Origin: Paraburkholderia megapolitana
GTDB lineage: Bacteria; Pseudomonadota; Gammaproteobacteria; Burkholderiales; Burkholderiaceae
NCBI RefSeq assembly: GCF_007556815.1
Contig: NZ_CP041745.1
Span: 2,147,001 to 2,211,000 of the forward strand
Direction of reading: 5' to 3'
DNA: 64,000 nucleotides
Part shown: positions 45,933-54,827 of the stretch, in pieces
Layout of the letters: each line of letters begins with the position of its first letter
Position numbering within the stretch: position 1 is the stretch's first letter
Program-made: the position numbers and the translations under genes
Notes under the pieces: generated by a model
What the model was told of the DNA's origin: nothing
What the model saw: only the letters and a program-made list of their open reading frames with translations
The model's database searches: none

Positions 45933-47099
45933 ATGAACACCGCCAGTCGACGGACGTTTCTGAAAAACCTCGGCGCAATGTGCGCTGCGAATTCGCTAAC
46001 GCTACTCGCCACACCCACGCAGGCAGCGGTTCCTGCCGCAACCGACTGGCAAACCATCACACCGGAAGCAGCCGGGTTCAAACCGGGTCTCGTGGGCCGC
46101 TTCGACAAGCTCGAGGCAAGCGGCCGGCTTGCCGGGGTGCACGGCGTGGTCGCGCTACGAAGTGGTCGCATCGTCTTCGAGCGCTACTTCAAAGGCGACG
46201 ATGCGAGCCGGCGCGGCCCGTTAGGCGAGGTCGAGTTCGGTCCCGACACACTGCGCGATATTCGCTCGGTGACGAAGAGCATCGTCGGGCTGCTGTACGG
46301 TATCGCGCTCGCCCGCGGCCAGGTTCCCGCGGTCGAACAGTCGCTGCTTGCGCAGTTCCCCGAGTATCCCGATCTCGCCGCCGACCCGCAGCGCGCCCGC
46401 CTGACCATCCGCGACGCACTGTCGATGACGCTCGGCATGCAATGGAACGAGAAGCTGCCGTACACCGATCCAGCGAACGGCGAGACCGCGATGGACGCCG
46501 CCGCCGATCGATACCGCTACGTGCTCTCTCGTCCGGTGGTCGGCGACCCAGGCAAGGGCTGGATCTATAGCGGTGGCAACGTCGCACTGGTGGCGAAAAT
46601 CATCGAGAAGGGAACGGGCCGCAACTTGCCCGACTTCGCGCGCGAGGTGCTCTTTGCACCGCTCGGGATCGGTTCGACGGAATGGGCGAAAGGCGCCGAC
46701 GGCGAAGTCTACGCAGCGTCCGGCCTCCGGCTGACGCCACGCGAGTTGGCAAGGATCGGTCAGATGGTGCTCGCCGACGGCCAGTGGAACGGCAAGACGG
46801 TCGTGCCGGCCGGGTGGCTGCACGAGAGTTTCCGCCCGGCTGCGCTCGTCGATATCGGCTATCCCGGGCTGCATTACGGCTACCTCTGGTACGTCGGCGA
46901 GGCATTGCAGGAAGGCAAGGGCGGTAGCTACGGCGAACGTTTCGTCGCGGCGATCGGCAACGGCGGGCAGCGGCTCTTTGTCTTTCCCGGACTCGATTTC
47001 GTGTTGTGCGTGACTTCGGGCAACTACAACTCCCCAGACCAGTGGCGTGCGCCTTCGGCGATTCTCTCTGAGATATTCCTGCCGAGCCTCGCGAGTTGA
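45933..47099 (+). CDS. Exported serine hydrolase, class C beta-lactamase-like family
   Basis: 388 residues. The Tat-type start SRRTFLKNLGAMC is followed by a short hydrophobic run and a cleavage near QAA. The beta-lactamase/transpeptidase fold has S112-V-T-K115 in RSVTKSIVGLLYG and the tyrosine motif YSGGN (Y212). Members include penicillin-binding proteins, esterases and 6-aminohexanoate-dimer hydrolases; this looks more like the esterase/hydrolase branch than a resistance enzyme. CCAGGAGA precedes ATG 45933. It is a single gene flanked by gaps. Periplasmic. Substrate not known. Confidence 0.82.
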   Translation: MNTASRRTFLKNLGAMCAANSLTLLATPTQAAVPAATDWQTITPEAAGFKPGLVGRFDKLEASGRLAGVHGVVALRSGRIVFERYFKGDDASRRGPLGEVEFGPDTLRDIRSVTKSIVGLLYGIALARGQVPAVEQSLLAQFPEYPDLAADPQRARLTIRDALSMTLGMQWNEKLPYTDPANGETAMDAAADRYRYVLSRPVVGDPGKGWIYSGGNVALVAKIIEKGTGRNLPDFAREVLFAPLGIGSTEWAKGADGEVYAASGLRLTPRELARIGQMVLADGQWNGKTVVPAGWLHESFRPAALVDIGYPGLHYGYLWYVGEALQEGKGGSYGERFVAAIGNGGQRLFVFPGLDFVLCVTSGNYNSPDQWRAPSAILSEIFLPSLAS

Positions 47100-47336
47100 G
47101 TCACACGTGTTCGCGCCAGGTACACCACTTGCTTGAATGCGACAGCCGGACGCGCAAATCTGACCTGTTCGCAGCGAAATCGCTGTTAGCGCATTCCGGC
47201 CGCGGCAACTTCTGCATTGCGCCGTGTCGTTGTTACGTGATGGCAACCGTAGCGCCGCATCATGGCGCCGCCCGATGCCATTTTTGCCGATCGCTCGCAT
47301 GCAAGAGTTGACGGTGCGTAGCCGGGAGTTCGTGGA

Positions 47337-48221
47337 ATGTGGATAACAAGGAAAAAACCGCTGTGCAAGCCGACGACCCGCATGCTCGTGTGGACGATCG
47401 CGTGCGGCTGCGGTGTGGTGATGGCGCCCGCTCATGCACAAACGCCGTCACCACTCGCGGAATGGCAGTATTCGGCCGGGGTGCCGCTGCAAAAAATGTT
47501 TGACCCCGACCCAGCCAGCACACCCAACTGGCAGTTCAGTTTCGGCGCGGCGGCCGCCTTCCAGCCGCGCTCCGATGGCTCGGACCGCTACCGCGTGCTG
47601 GCAGGCCCGAGTATCGACTTGCGCTATCGCGATCTGTTTTTCGCGTCGACCGGCGAGGGCGTCGGCGCCAACGTGATCAACACCGACCACTGGCGCACGA
47701 GCATTGCGATTGCCTACGACCTGGGGCGCCGCGCCGCCGACGATCAGCAGCACCTGAACGGCCTCGGCAATATCAACCCGGCGGCCGAGATCAAGATCGC
47801 CACCGACTACGTCATATCCAAAGACTTTCCGCTCGTGCTGCGCGCGGATTTGCGACGCAGTCTCGGGGGCACCGATGGATGGATCGGCGACATCAGCGCG
47901 TATATGCCGCTGCCCGGCAGCTCGAAGAAGTTCTTCTGGTTTGGCGGACCGACCGCCACCTTTGCGGATTCGCGCTACATGAACCGCTGGTTCGGCGTGA
48001 CCGACGCGCAGTCTGCGCGCTCAGGCTACCCGAGCTATTCGGCCAATGCGGGGCTCAAGTCGGTCGGCGCTGGTATCACGATGATCTGGTTCATCAACAA
48101 GCACTGGTTCATGACCGCCGACGGCGCGATCGAGCAGCTTGTGGGCCGTGCAGCGCATAGCCCGATCACGCAGCGTTCGACGAATGGGGTGGCGGACATG
48201 TCGATCAACTATCAGTTCTGA
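47337..48221 (+). CDS. MipA/OmpV family outer-membrane protein
   Basis: 294 residues. Signal peptide ending PAHAQ (about residue 35). Alternating hydrophobic strands follow, with WQFSFGAAAAFQPRSDGSDRYRVLAGPSIDLRYRDLFFAS and VGAGITMIWFINKHWFMTADGAIEQLVGRAAHSPIT, ending in the aromatic NYQF typical of beta-barrel insertion. In E. coli MipA scaffolds a murein hydrolase and synthase; OmpV-like proteins in other species are linked to stress. GGGAG precedes the ATG. It is convergent with hpaH, 17 bases apart. Function inferred from family only. Confidence 0.87.
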   Translation: MWITRKKPLCKPTTRMLVWTIACGCGVVMAPAHAQTPSPLAEWQYSAGVPLQKMFDPDPASTPNWQFSFGAAAAFQPRSDGSDRYRVLAGPSIDLRYRDLFFASTGEGVGANVINTDHWRTSIAIAYDLGRRAADDQQHLNGLGNINPAAEIKIATDYVISKDFPLVLRADLRRSLGGTDGWIGDISAYMPLPGSSKKFFWFGGPTATFADSRYMNRWFGVTDAQSARSGYPSYSANAGLKSVGAGITMIWFINKHWFMTADGAIEQLVGRAAHSPITQRSTNGVADMSINYQF

Positions 48222-48238
48222 TGCCGTACTGGATGCGC

Positions 48239-49042
48239 TCAGACGAAGTTCAGGCCGATTGCGCCGAGCGGCCCGTAGTCGACGTGGAAGGTATCGCCGG
48301 CGCGCGCCGGAATCGGACTCGTGAACGAGCCGCTCAGGATCACGTCGCCGGCGTTCAGATGTTCGTCGTACGGCGCGATCTTGTTCGCGAGCCACGCCAC
48401 GCCGGTCGCCGGATGATTGAGCACGGCCGCCGCGAGCCCGCTTTCCTCGATTGCGCCGTTGCGATAGAGCAGGGCGCCGACCCAGCGCAGATCGACGTCG
48501 AGCGGCCGGATCGGCCGGCCGCCCAGCACGATGCCGGCGTTCGCCGCGAAGTCGGAGATCGTGTCGTAGACCTTGCGCGGCGCTTTGGTTTCGCGATCGA
48601 ACTGCTCGATGCGTGCATCGATGATCTCGACGGCCGGCGTGACCCAGGCGGTCGCGTCGAGCACATCGAACAGCGTCACGCCCGGTCCGGTTAGCGGGCG
48701 ACTCAGGATGAACGCCAGTTCGACTTCGACGCGCGGCGCGATGAAGCGGTCTGCACGGATATCCTGACCGCTTTCGATAAACATGCTGTCGAGCAGCGGT
48801 GCATAGTCGGGTTCGTCGATCTGCGATGCCCGTTGCATGGCGCGTGAAGTGAGCCCGATCTTGCGGCCCTTCACGACCTGACCTTCAGCCAGCTTCAGCT
48901 TCAGCCATTCGCGCTGGATTGCATAACCGTCCTGCACGGTCATCTGCGGATAGGTGCGCGAGAAATGGCGCAACTGCGTGCGGGTTTTCTCGGCGTGATC
49001 GAGCTGGGCGGCGAGGTCGCGGATAGTCTGTTCGTCTAGCAT
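48239..49042 (-). CDS. hpaH: 2-oxo-hept-4-ene-1,7-dioate hydratase
   Basis: 267 residues, normal HpaH length. [28 protein letters not shown] is characteristic, followed by [11 protein letters not shown] and [10 protein letters not shown], with metal-binding Glu residues in VEVELAF. It hydrates the meta-cleavage intermediate to 4-hydroxy-2-oxoheptanedioate. ATG 49042 gives the family N-terminus. It is the last gene of the minus-strand hpaG1-G2-E-D-F-H run. The aldolase HpaI that follows it in most clusters is not here. Confidence 0.92.
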   Translation of the reverse strand: MLDEQTIRDLAAQLDHAEKTRTQLRHFSRTYPQMTVQDGYAIQREWLKLKLAEGQVVKGRKIGLTSRAMQRASQIDEPDYAPLLDSMFIESGQDIRADRFIAPRVEVELAFILSRPLTGPGVTLFDVLDATAWVTPAVEIIDARIEQFDRETKAPRKVYDTISDFAANAGIVLGGRPIRPLDVDLRWVGALLYRNGAIEESGLAAAVLNHPATGVAWLANKIAPYDEHLNAGDVILSGSFTSPIPARAGDTFHVDYGPLGAIGLNFV

Positions 49043-49069
49043 GAGGATCCCGTGGGGCAGTGTGCTCAC

Positions 49070-49474
49070 TCAGGCCTTAAGCCGGGCGTGCAGGTTGTTG
49101 TGCTTCCACGTGCCGGCTTCGCCGAACTCGTTGATTTCAAGCGAGAGCGCGAGGCCGTGTTGTTCGTAGTCGGCGGCGAAGTGCTGCTTGATGATCTCGA
49201 ACAGCGCGTCGCCGGTCGCGCGCCGGACCGCTTCGGAGCGGCCCGCGCCGATCTTCAGGTTCGCATGCAGGAATGCGTTGTCGGGCCGGCCGTCGGCAAC
49301 GCAGTAATGCTCGCAGCGAATCGCCCGCACGCGGATGCCGCCGGTCGGAAAAACGCGTGCGCCGCCATCACTGTCGCGTTGTCCGTCGAGGCTGTGTGCG
49401 AGCGCTTTGCAGAGCGGGCCGAGGCGGGCATCGTCGGCGAGGTTTGCGCTGTATTCGAGCGTCAGATGGGGCAT
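49070..49474 (-). CDS. hpaF: 5-carboxymethyl-2-hydroxymuconate delta-isomerase
   Basis: 134 residues starting MPHLTLEYSANL, with the catalytic Pro2 after Met removal, as in the tautomerase superfamily. GGIRVRAIRCEHYCVADG and LKIGAGRS are family segments. It isomerises the muconate produced by HpaE to the oxohexene-tricarboxylate used by HpaG. GAAGGAG lies before the ATG. It lies 27 bases from hpaH. Cytoplasmic, normally trimeric. Confidence 0.92.
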   Translation of the reverse strand: MPHLTLEYSANLADDARLGPLCKALAHSLDGQRDSDGGARVFPTGGIRVRAIRCEHYCVADGRPDNAFLHANLKIGAGRSEAVRRATGDALFEIIKQHFAADYEQHGLALSLEINEFGEAGTWKHNNLHARLKA

Positions 49475-49506
49475 GGCGAACTCCTTCGTTTCTGGTCGCG
49501 ATCGGG

Positions 49507-50370
49507 TCAGGCGGGCAATGCCGTGACCGGAAAAATCGCATTGATCTGGCCGGTGCCCGAGCTGCCGAAATACGGCGTGATCACTTCGGCCTTGCCGTCG
49601 TAACGGTCCCAACCGAGTGCACCGAGCAGCATCGCCGTATCGTGCATACCGCCTTCGCCCCAACATTTCTCGTTGTAGAGCGGCAGCATCGCGCAGAAGG
49701 TCGACCAGTCGCCGGCCTCCCAGAGATCGACGACCTTGCGGTCCATCTGCTCGAGAAACGGACTCCAGACCTTGTGCATGAACTGCTCGGCGGTGCCGTT
49801 GTCCGCGAAGTGGTGGCTCAGCGAGCCGCTTGCAAGTATCGCGACCGTGCCGTCGTAACGTTCCTCGATAGCCTTGCGCACGGCGAGGCCGAAGCGGGCG
49901 CTTGTCGCGAGGTCGTGCCACATGCACCAGCCGGCCACCGATACCGTGCGGAAATGCTGATCCGCATTCATGTAGCGCATCGGCACCAGCGTGCCGTATT
50001 CGAGCTCGAGCGTGGTCTCGCTGTGCGCACGGCTTTTCACGCCCATTTCGTTGGCGACGTCCGCGATCAGATGGCCGAGTTCGACGTTGCCCGGGTACGC
50101 ATACGGCATGTTGCGGATGAAATGCGGCAGCTCGTTGCTCGTATAGACGCCTTCGAAATGCGGTGCGCAGTTCACGTGATACTCGCTGTTCACGAGCCAG
50201 TGCACGTCGAACACGACGATCGTATCGACGCCAAGTGCGCGGCAGCGACGACCGATCTCATGATGACCGTCGATCGCCGCCTGGCGGCAGCCTTTGTGCG
50301 GACCGTCCAGCTCCGACAGATACAACGACGGCACATGCGTGATTTTGGCCGCCAGCGCGAGCTTGCCCAT
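49507..50370 (-). CDS. hpaD: 3,4-dihydroxyphenylacetate 2,3-dioxygenase
   Basis: 287 residues of the class III extradiol (LigB-type) ring-cleavage family. KITHVPSLYLSELDGPHKGC near the start and VFDVHWLV, SGSLSHHFADN supply the iron-binding His residues. It cleaves homoprotocatechuate to 5-carboxymethyl-2-hydroxymuconate semialdehyde using Fe(II) and O2. ATG 50370 has GGAGA ahead; the upstream frame to 50412 is not needed. Between hpaE and hpaF. A full-length, intact member. Confidence 0.92.
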   Translation of the reverse strand: MGKLALAAKITHVPSLYLSELDGPHKGCRQAAIDGHHEIGRRCRALGVDTIVVFDVHWLVNSEYHVNCAPHFEGVYTSNELPHFIRNMPYAYPGNVELGHLIADVANEMGVKSRAHSETTLELEYGTLVPMRYMNADQHFRTVSVAGWCMWHDLATSARFGLAVRKAIEERYDGTVAILASGSLSHHFADNGTAEQFMHKVWSPFLEQMDRKVVDLWEAGDWSTFCAMLPLYNEKCWGEGGMHDTAMLLGALGWDRYDGKAEVITPYFGSSGTGQINAIFPVTALPA

Positions 50371-50421
50371 CGATGTCTCCAGTGACGCGCCGCGTGGTAA
50401 CGCGATGCGCATGCCGATCGG

Positions 50422-51879
50422 TTATACGCCCCAGCGCGGAATGTGATGCGAGCCGAGCGACAGACACACGTTCTTCGGCTCGAGGAATACTTCATAGCTC
50501 CATGTCCCGCCTTCGCGACCCACGCCCGATGCCTTCGTCCCGCCGAACGGCTGCCGCAGATCGCGCACGTTCTGGCTGTTGACGAAGCACATACCGGCTT
50601 CGATCGCAGCGGCAACGCGGTGTGCACGACCGGCATTCTCGGTCCAGATGTAGCTCGACAGACCGTAGGCGATGTCGTTCGAGAGTCGTACTGCATCGGC
50701 TTCGTTGTCGAACGGAATCAGGCACGCAACCGGGCCGAAAATCTCTTCCTGCGCGATGCGCATCCGGTTGTCGACATCGACGAATACCGTGGCCGGCACA
50801 AAATTGCCTTGCCGCAACGCATCGGGCAGATCCGGCACATCGAGCCCGCCGCACGCAAGCGTCGCGCCTTCCTTCGGCCCGAGTTCGATGTAGCTGCGCA
50901 CTTTGGCGAGATGCGCCTGGCTGATCATCGGTCCGATCGTGGTGCTGTCCGCCATCGGATCGCCAACAGTCAGGCGCTTCGCGCGTTCGATAAAGCGCTC
51001 GGCAAAACGCGCGTAGATCGAGCGTTGCACGAGAATCCGCGAACCCGCGGTGCAGCGCTCGCCGTTGTTCGAGAAGATCATGAAAACTGCCGCATCGAGT
51101 GCGCGTTCGAAATCCGCGTCGTCGAAAATCACGAACGGCGACTTGCCGCCGAGTTCCATCGAGAATTTCTTCAGGCCCGCGGTCTGTACGATCCGGTTGC
51201 CCGTTGCCGTCGATCCGGTGAACGACACGGCGCGCACGTCCGGATGCGCGACGAGCGGCTCGCCGGTTTCCTTGCCGTAGCCGTGCACGACGTTGAGCAC
51301 GCCGGCCGGAATGCCGGCCTCGAGTGCGAGCTGGCCCAGCATCGAAGCCGTGAGCGGCGACAGCTCGCTCATCTTCAGGACTGCGGTATTGCCGAAGGCG
51401 AGGCAGGGCGCGACCTTCCATGTTGCCGTCATGAACGGCACGTTCCATGGCGAAATCAGCGCGCACACACCGACGGGATGGAACAGCGTGTAGTTCAGAT
51501 GCGTATCGGTGGGGTACGTATGGCCGTCGACCCGTGTGCACATCTCCGCGAAGTAATGAAAATTATCGGCTGCACGCGGCACGAGCTGCTTGCGCGTCTG
51601 CGAAATGGTCTGGCCGGTGTCGTTGGTTTCCGCGGCGGATATTTCCGGCACGTTCTTCGCAATCAGCTCGCCTAGCTTGCGGATCAGCTTCGCACGCTCG
51701 GCCGCGGGTTTGCCTGCCCACGCGGGGAACGCATCTTTTGCCGCGTGCACCGCGGCATCGACTTCGGCCGCTGTGCCGCGCGCAACTTCGGCGAGAACCT
51801 GCTGATTCGCCGGGTTAACGGTTTCGAAATAGTCGGCACCCGTTTGCTCGCGGCCGTTGATCAGATGTTCGATGCGCAT
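50422..51879 (-). CDS. hpaE: 5-carboxymethyl-2-hydroxymuconate semialdehyde dehydrogenase
   Basis: 485 residues, aldehyde dehydrogenase superfamily. FTGSTATGNRI (NAD site), MELGGKSPFVIFDDAD (catalytic Glu) and NNGERCTAGSRI (catalytic C276) are all present. It oxidises the semialdehyde from HpaD to the dicarboxylate with NAD. It starts at ATG 51879. It stands upstream of hpaD in the operon, after hpaG2. Normal length. Confidence 0.93.
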   Translation of the reverse strand: MRIEHLINGREQTGADYFETVNPANQQVLAEVARGTAAEVDAAVHAAKDAFPAWAGKPAAERAKLIRKLGELIAKNVPEISAAETNDTGQTISQTRKQLVPRAADNFHYFAEMCTRVDGHTYPTDTHLNYTLFHPVGVCALISPWNVPFMTATWKVAPCLAFGNTAVLKMSELSPLTASMLGQLALEAGIPAGVLNVVHGYGKETGEPLVAHPDVRAVSFTGSTATGNRIVQTAGLKKFSMELGGKSPFVIFDDADFERALDAAVFMIFSNNGERCTAGSRILVQRSIYARFAERFIERAKRLTVGDPMADSTTIGPMISQAHLAKVRSYIELGPKEGATLACGGLDVPDLPDALRQGNFVPATVFVDVDNRMRIAQEEIFGPVACLIPFDNEADAVRLSNDIAYGLSSYIWTENAGRAHRVAAAIEAGMCFVNSQNVRDLRQPFGGTKASGVGREGGTWSYEVFLEPKNVCLSLGSHHIPRWGV

Positions 51880-51912
51880 GGCAATGTCCTTGTTCTCGGG
51901 GAGCGAAGCAGA

Positions 51913-52683
51913 TCAGGGCCGTGCCTGGCGGCGACCGAACACCGCATCCGCTGCAATCGTGTTGACGAGTCGCCCCAGTCCGTCGATCTCGCAGACGACT
52001 TCGTCGCCGGCTTCGACGTTGACGACGCCTTCCGGCGTGCCGGTCAGGATGACGTCGCCAGGTGCCAGCGTCATGAAGCTGCTCAGGTATTCGATCAGCG
52101 CGGGGATATCGGTGACGAGGTCGCGCGTATTGCCGTGTTGCTGCAACGTGCCGTTCACGTAGGTGCGCAAACCGAGCTGCGTGACGTCCGCGATATCGAC
52201 GGCATCGACGAGCCAGGGGCCGAGCACGGTCGCGCCGTCGCGATTCTTAACGCGTAGGTTGGGGCGGTAGTAGTTTTCGAGGTAGTCGCGGATCGCATAG
52301 TCATTCGCGATCGTATAGCCGGCTACACAGGCCATTGCCGCATCGCGCGAGACGTTGCGTGCCGTGCGGCCGATCACGACGGCGAGTTCGCACTCGTAAT
52401 GCATGAAGGCTACGCCGTCGGGGCGACGTGTGAAGCCGCGATGTCCAAGCACCGCGCCAGGGCCTTTCAGAAAAACCAGCGGCTCTTCCTGCTGCGAGAA
52501 TTGCAGCTCTTTCGCATGCTCCGCATAGTTGAGGCCGAGCGCGAAGATCGTGCCGACCTCGAACGGCGCGAGCCATACGACTTCTTCTTCACGCAGCACG
52601 CGGCCATCGGCGAGTTGCACGCCGTTGCCGGCAGGATGCGCCTCATGAATTGCGCCGGCATAGGCAACGCGGGCGCGCATCAT
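51913..52683 (-). CDS. hpaG2: HpaG2: HHDD isomerase/OPET decarboxylase, catalytic half
   Basis: 256 residues of the fumarylacetoacetate-hydrolase family. The metal-binding pattern is intact: E97-C-E99 in HYECELAVVIG, with FLKGPGAVLG and GDVILTGTPEGV. It decarboxylates 2-oxohept-3-ene-1,7-dioate precursor OPET and isomerises the product. In E. coli HpaG is one polypeptide with two such domains; here they are two genes overlapping by four bases (ATGA). Confidence 0.9.
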   Translation of the reverse strand: MMRARVAYAGAIHEAHPAGNGVQLADGRVLREEEVVWLAPFEVGTIFALGLNYAEHAKELQFSQQEEPLVFLKGPGAVLGHRGFTRRPDGVAFMHYECELAVVIGRTARNVSRDAAMACVAGYTIANDYAIRDYLENYYRPNLRVKNRDGATVLGPWLVDAVDIADVTQLGLRTYVNGTLQQHGNTRDLVTDIPALIEYLSSFMTLAPGDVILTGTPEGVVNVEAGDEVVCEIDGLGRLVNTIAADAVFGRRQARP

Positions 52684-53468
52684 GACCGGTCTCCTTGCAT
52701 GGCATCCGCGCCGACGAACGACAGACGCAGCGCCGGCCAGTCCGCTATCGTCATGATCGCGGTATCGCCGGCGTGCGCGACAGGCGAGCCGTACGGCACG
52801 CCCAACGTGAGCACATCACCCGCGGACAGCGTCATGAACTCCGTGACGTCGGCAAGCAGTCGCGCGACGCTGCGCACGGTTGTCGCCGTGTTCGCGACGA
52901 AAGGCGCACGCCCCTCGATGTGAACCGCAATCGATAGATTGTCCGGGTCCGCGACGTGACGCCGCGCGACGATAGCGGGGCCGATCGCGCAGAAGCGATC
53001 CCGTGCGCGAAAACGTACCGATGGGCGATACACGCTTGCGTGTGGAATGCTGAGATCGGCGACGATCGTGTACCCGGCGATGTACTCGAATGCCTCCGCG
53101 GCAGCAACGCGCGTTGCCGTGCGTCCGATCACGATGCCCAGCGATGCACCGACCTCGATGCCAGATTCACTCGCACCGACGACGTTCTCCGGCACCGTGA
53201 CGCACGTGCCATGACCGGTCAGCGTGTTGCGCGGCTTGACGTAGAGAATCGGCGCTTTAGGGGGAGACTTGTAGGGCGCCTCATGCACTGCATCACCGAG
53301 TGCGGACAACGCGGCACGGTCGTTCAGCAGTGTGCCGTACACCGTACCTGTAATGGGAACCGCGCACGTCACACGTTGCGACAGCAGCGCGGCCGCTGTC
53401 CGCGCATCGGTATCGCGCGGTAGCGGGTCACCTTCAACGTGAAACAGATAGTCGGCAAGTGCGAACAT
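52680..53468 (-). CDS. hpaG1: HpaG1: fumarylacetoacetase-fold half lacking the ExE metal motif
   Basis: 262 residues from ATG 53468 (an earlier TTG is less likely). The family scaffold is clear (PILYVKPRNTLTGHG; GDVLTLGVPYGSP). But where HpaG2 has E-C-E, this protein has G107-A-S109 in GIEVGASLGIVIG, so the usual divalent-metal ligands are absent. It probably serves as a structural or regulatory partner of HpaG2. First gene of the operon, behind the HpaR-regulated promoter. Confidence 0.88.
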   Translation of the reverse strand: MFALADYLFHVEGDPLPRDTDARTAAALLSQRVTCAVPITGTVYGTLLNDRAALSALGDAVHEAPYKSPPKAPILYVKPRNTLTGHGTCVTVPENVVGASESGIEVGASLGIVIGRTATRVAAAEAFEYIAGYTIVADLSIPHASVYRPSVRFRARDRFCAIGPAIVARRHVADPDNLSIAVHIEGRAPFVANTATTVRSVARLLADVTEFMTLSAGDVLTLGVPYGSPVAHAGDTAIMTIADWPALRLSFVGADAMQGDRS

Positions 53469-53521
53469 GAGGTTCAATAACGTCTGCAAACAAGGGGTAG
53501 CGCATCGAGGTTTCGAGAAAC

Positions 53522-53535
53522 ACTAACATGTTAGT
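53522..53535. promoter_or_regulatory. Likely HpaR operator, 14-bp palindrome
   Basis: ACTAACATGTTAGT, perfect, in the hpaG1-hpaR intergenic space. It abuts the -10 of the leftward promoter on its downstream side, so a bound MarR-type dimer would block transcription start. HpaR is known to repress such operons until substrate appears. Confidence 0.7.
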
Positions 53536-53565
53536 ATTATTGAGCCTGCTCAGATTGGCGGTCAA
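53536..53565 (-). promoter_or_regulatory. Sigma-70 type promoter of the hpa operon
   Basis: On the minus strand, -35 TTGACC (53560-53565), 18-base spacer and -10 AATAAT (53536-53541), about 70 bases before hpaG1. The operator palindrome follows directly. Confidence 0.7.
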
Positions 53566-53666
53566 CAGACTTTTCTTCATGCACGGGTTTTCCCCGAAGC
53601 TGACAGAGAGCGTCGCTCCACCGCTGAATGCCCACCGGCTTTTTCTCGCTATTGAACGGTCCCGTC

Positions 53667-54122
53667 ATGCCAGTCACCGATGCCACGCTCGTTTCGCACC
53701 GCAACCTGCCGATGCTGCTGCTGCGCGCACGCGAAAAGATGATGGAGCGCTTTCGCCCGTTGATCACCGCACATGGGTTGACCGAACAGCAATGGCGCAT
53801 CATCCGCGCGCTCAATGAGCAGGGGCCGATGGAGCCGCGCCAGATCTCCGACATCTGTACGATTTCGAGTCCGAGTATGGCGGGGGTGCTGGCGCGTATG
53901 GAAAGCCTCGGGCTCGTTACAAAAGAACGCTTCGCTGACGATCAACGTCGCGTGCTTGTCGAGCTGACCGACGCAAGCATCGATCTCGTGCGCGTGATAT
54001 CGAAAGACCTCGAGGCGAACTATCGCGAACTGGAGCGCAAGGTCGGTCCCGAGGTTGTCGAGCGTGTGTATCGCGCGGTCGACGATCTGCTGGCGGGGCT
54101 GGAAGAGGACGAGGAAGCGTGA
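53667..54122 (+). CDS. hpaR: MarR-type regulator of homoprotocatechuate degradation
   Basis: 151 residues from ATG 53667; ATG 53628 would add 13 residues without a clear ribosome site. The winged helix region LTEQQWRIIRALNEQGPMEPRQISDICTISSPSMAGVLARMESLGLVTKE, wing DDQRRVLVELT, and C-terminal dimer helices fit HpaR. It is divergent from the hpa genes and adjacent to the palindrome 53522-53535, which it is expected to bind. Its last codon overlaps the GTG start of a phosphopantetheinyl transferase gene. Confidence 0.88.
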   Translation: MPVTDATLVSHRNLPMLLLRAREKMMERFRPLITAHGLTEQQWRIIRALNEQGPMEPRQISDICTISSPSMAGVLARMESLGLVTKERFADDQRRVLVELTDASIDLVRVISKDLEANYRELERKVGPEVVERVYRAVDDLLAGLEEDEEA

Positions 54123-54820
54123 GACTGGATCCCGCTATCGCCACACGTGTCTCGCACGTGGATCTTCCGCTCGACGTTGAACTGTGGCGCCTCGATATCC
54201 CGCAAGACGAAGCCGCGCTACTGCCGATGCGGCATACGCTCGACGCGGCCGAATTGCAGCGCGCGAGCCAATACCACCGTCTCGTGGACCGCGCATGCTT
54301 TATCGTCACCCGCCACATGTTGCGCGCGCTGCTCGCGGCGCGCACGGGGGAGCCTGCGCAAGCGTTGCAATTCGAAACCAATGCACACGGGAAGCCATCG
54401 TTGCGCGATTACCCAACACTTGCATTCAACGTGTCGCATTCGGGCAACCAGGCGCTGGTCGCGCTGTCGGCGCGGCGCACGGTCGGCGTCGACATCGAGA
54501 AACTCGATGCCACGCTGGACTGGCGGGAAATATCGGAAGTTGCGCTAAGCGCGGATGAATACACACAGGTCGACCACATGCCGGACGACGTGCAACCGCA
54601 GATGTTCCTGCGTTGCTGGACCGCCAAGGAAGCACTGCTGAAAGCGACGGGCCTCGGTATTGCCGTTGCCGATGTGCTGCGCGCCACGACCGTCGATCCT
54701 CGCTCGGACGATGTGCAGCGCCTGCAGGTGCGTTCGCTGGAACGCGCACCGCAGCCGCTCTGTTTTCGCTGGATCGATGGGCGGGCGGGCTACGTTTGTT
54801 GCATCGCGTGGGGCGCGTGA
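54119..54820 (+). CDS. 4'-phosphopantetheinyl transferase, Sfp-type
   Basis: 233 residues, GTG start overlapping the hpaR stop. The superfamily motifs are clear: VGVDIEK (D125, E127) and WTAKEALLKATG (W167, K170, E171), with FNVSHSGN between. It attaches the phosphopantetheine arm of CoA to carrier proteins of polyketide or peptide synthesis. No carrier-protein gene is in this window, so the partner is elsewhere. Coupling to hpaR is unusual. Confidence 0.88.
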   Translation: MRLDPAIATRVSHVDLPLDVELWRLDIPQDEAALLPMRHTLDAAELQRASQYHRLVDRACFIVTRHMLRALLAARTGEPAQALQFETNAHGKPSLRDYPTLAFNVSHSGNQALVALSARRTVGVDIEKLDATLDWREISEVALSADEYTQVDHMPDDVQPQMFLRCWTAKEALLKATGLGIAVADVLRATTVDPRSDDVQRLQVRSLERAPQPLCFRWIDGRAGYVCCIAWGA

Positions 54821-54827
54821 ATTCAGT

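Noticed and set aside
45933..47099. Antibiotic-resistance beta-lactamase
   Set aside because: Although SxxK and Tyr motifs exist, the motifs resemble esterase/hydrolase relatives, and no resistance context is seen.
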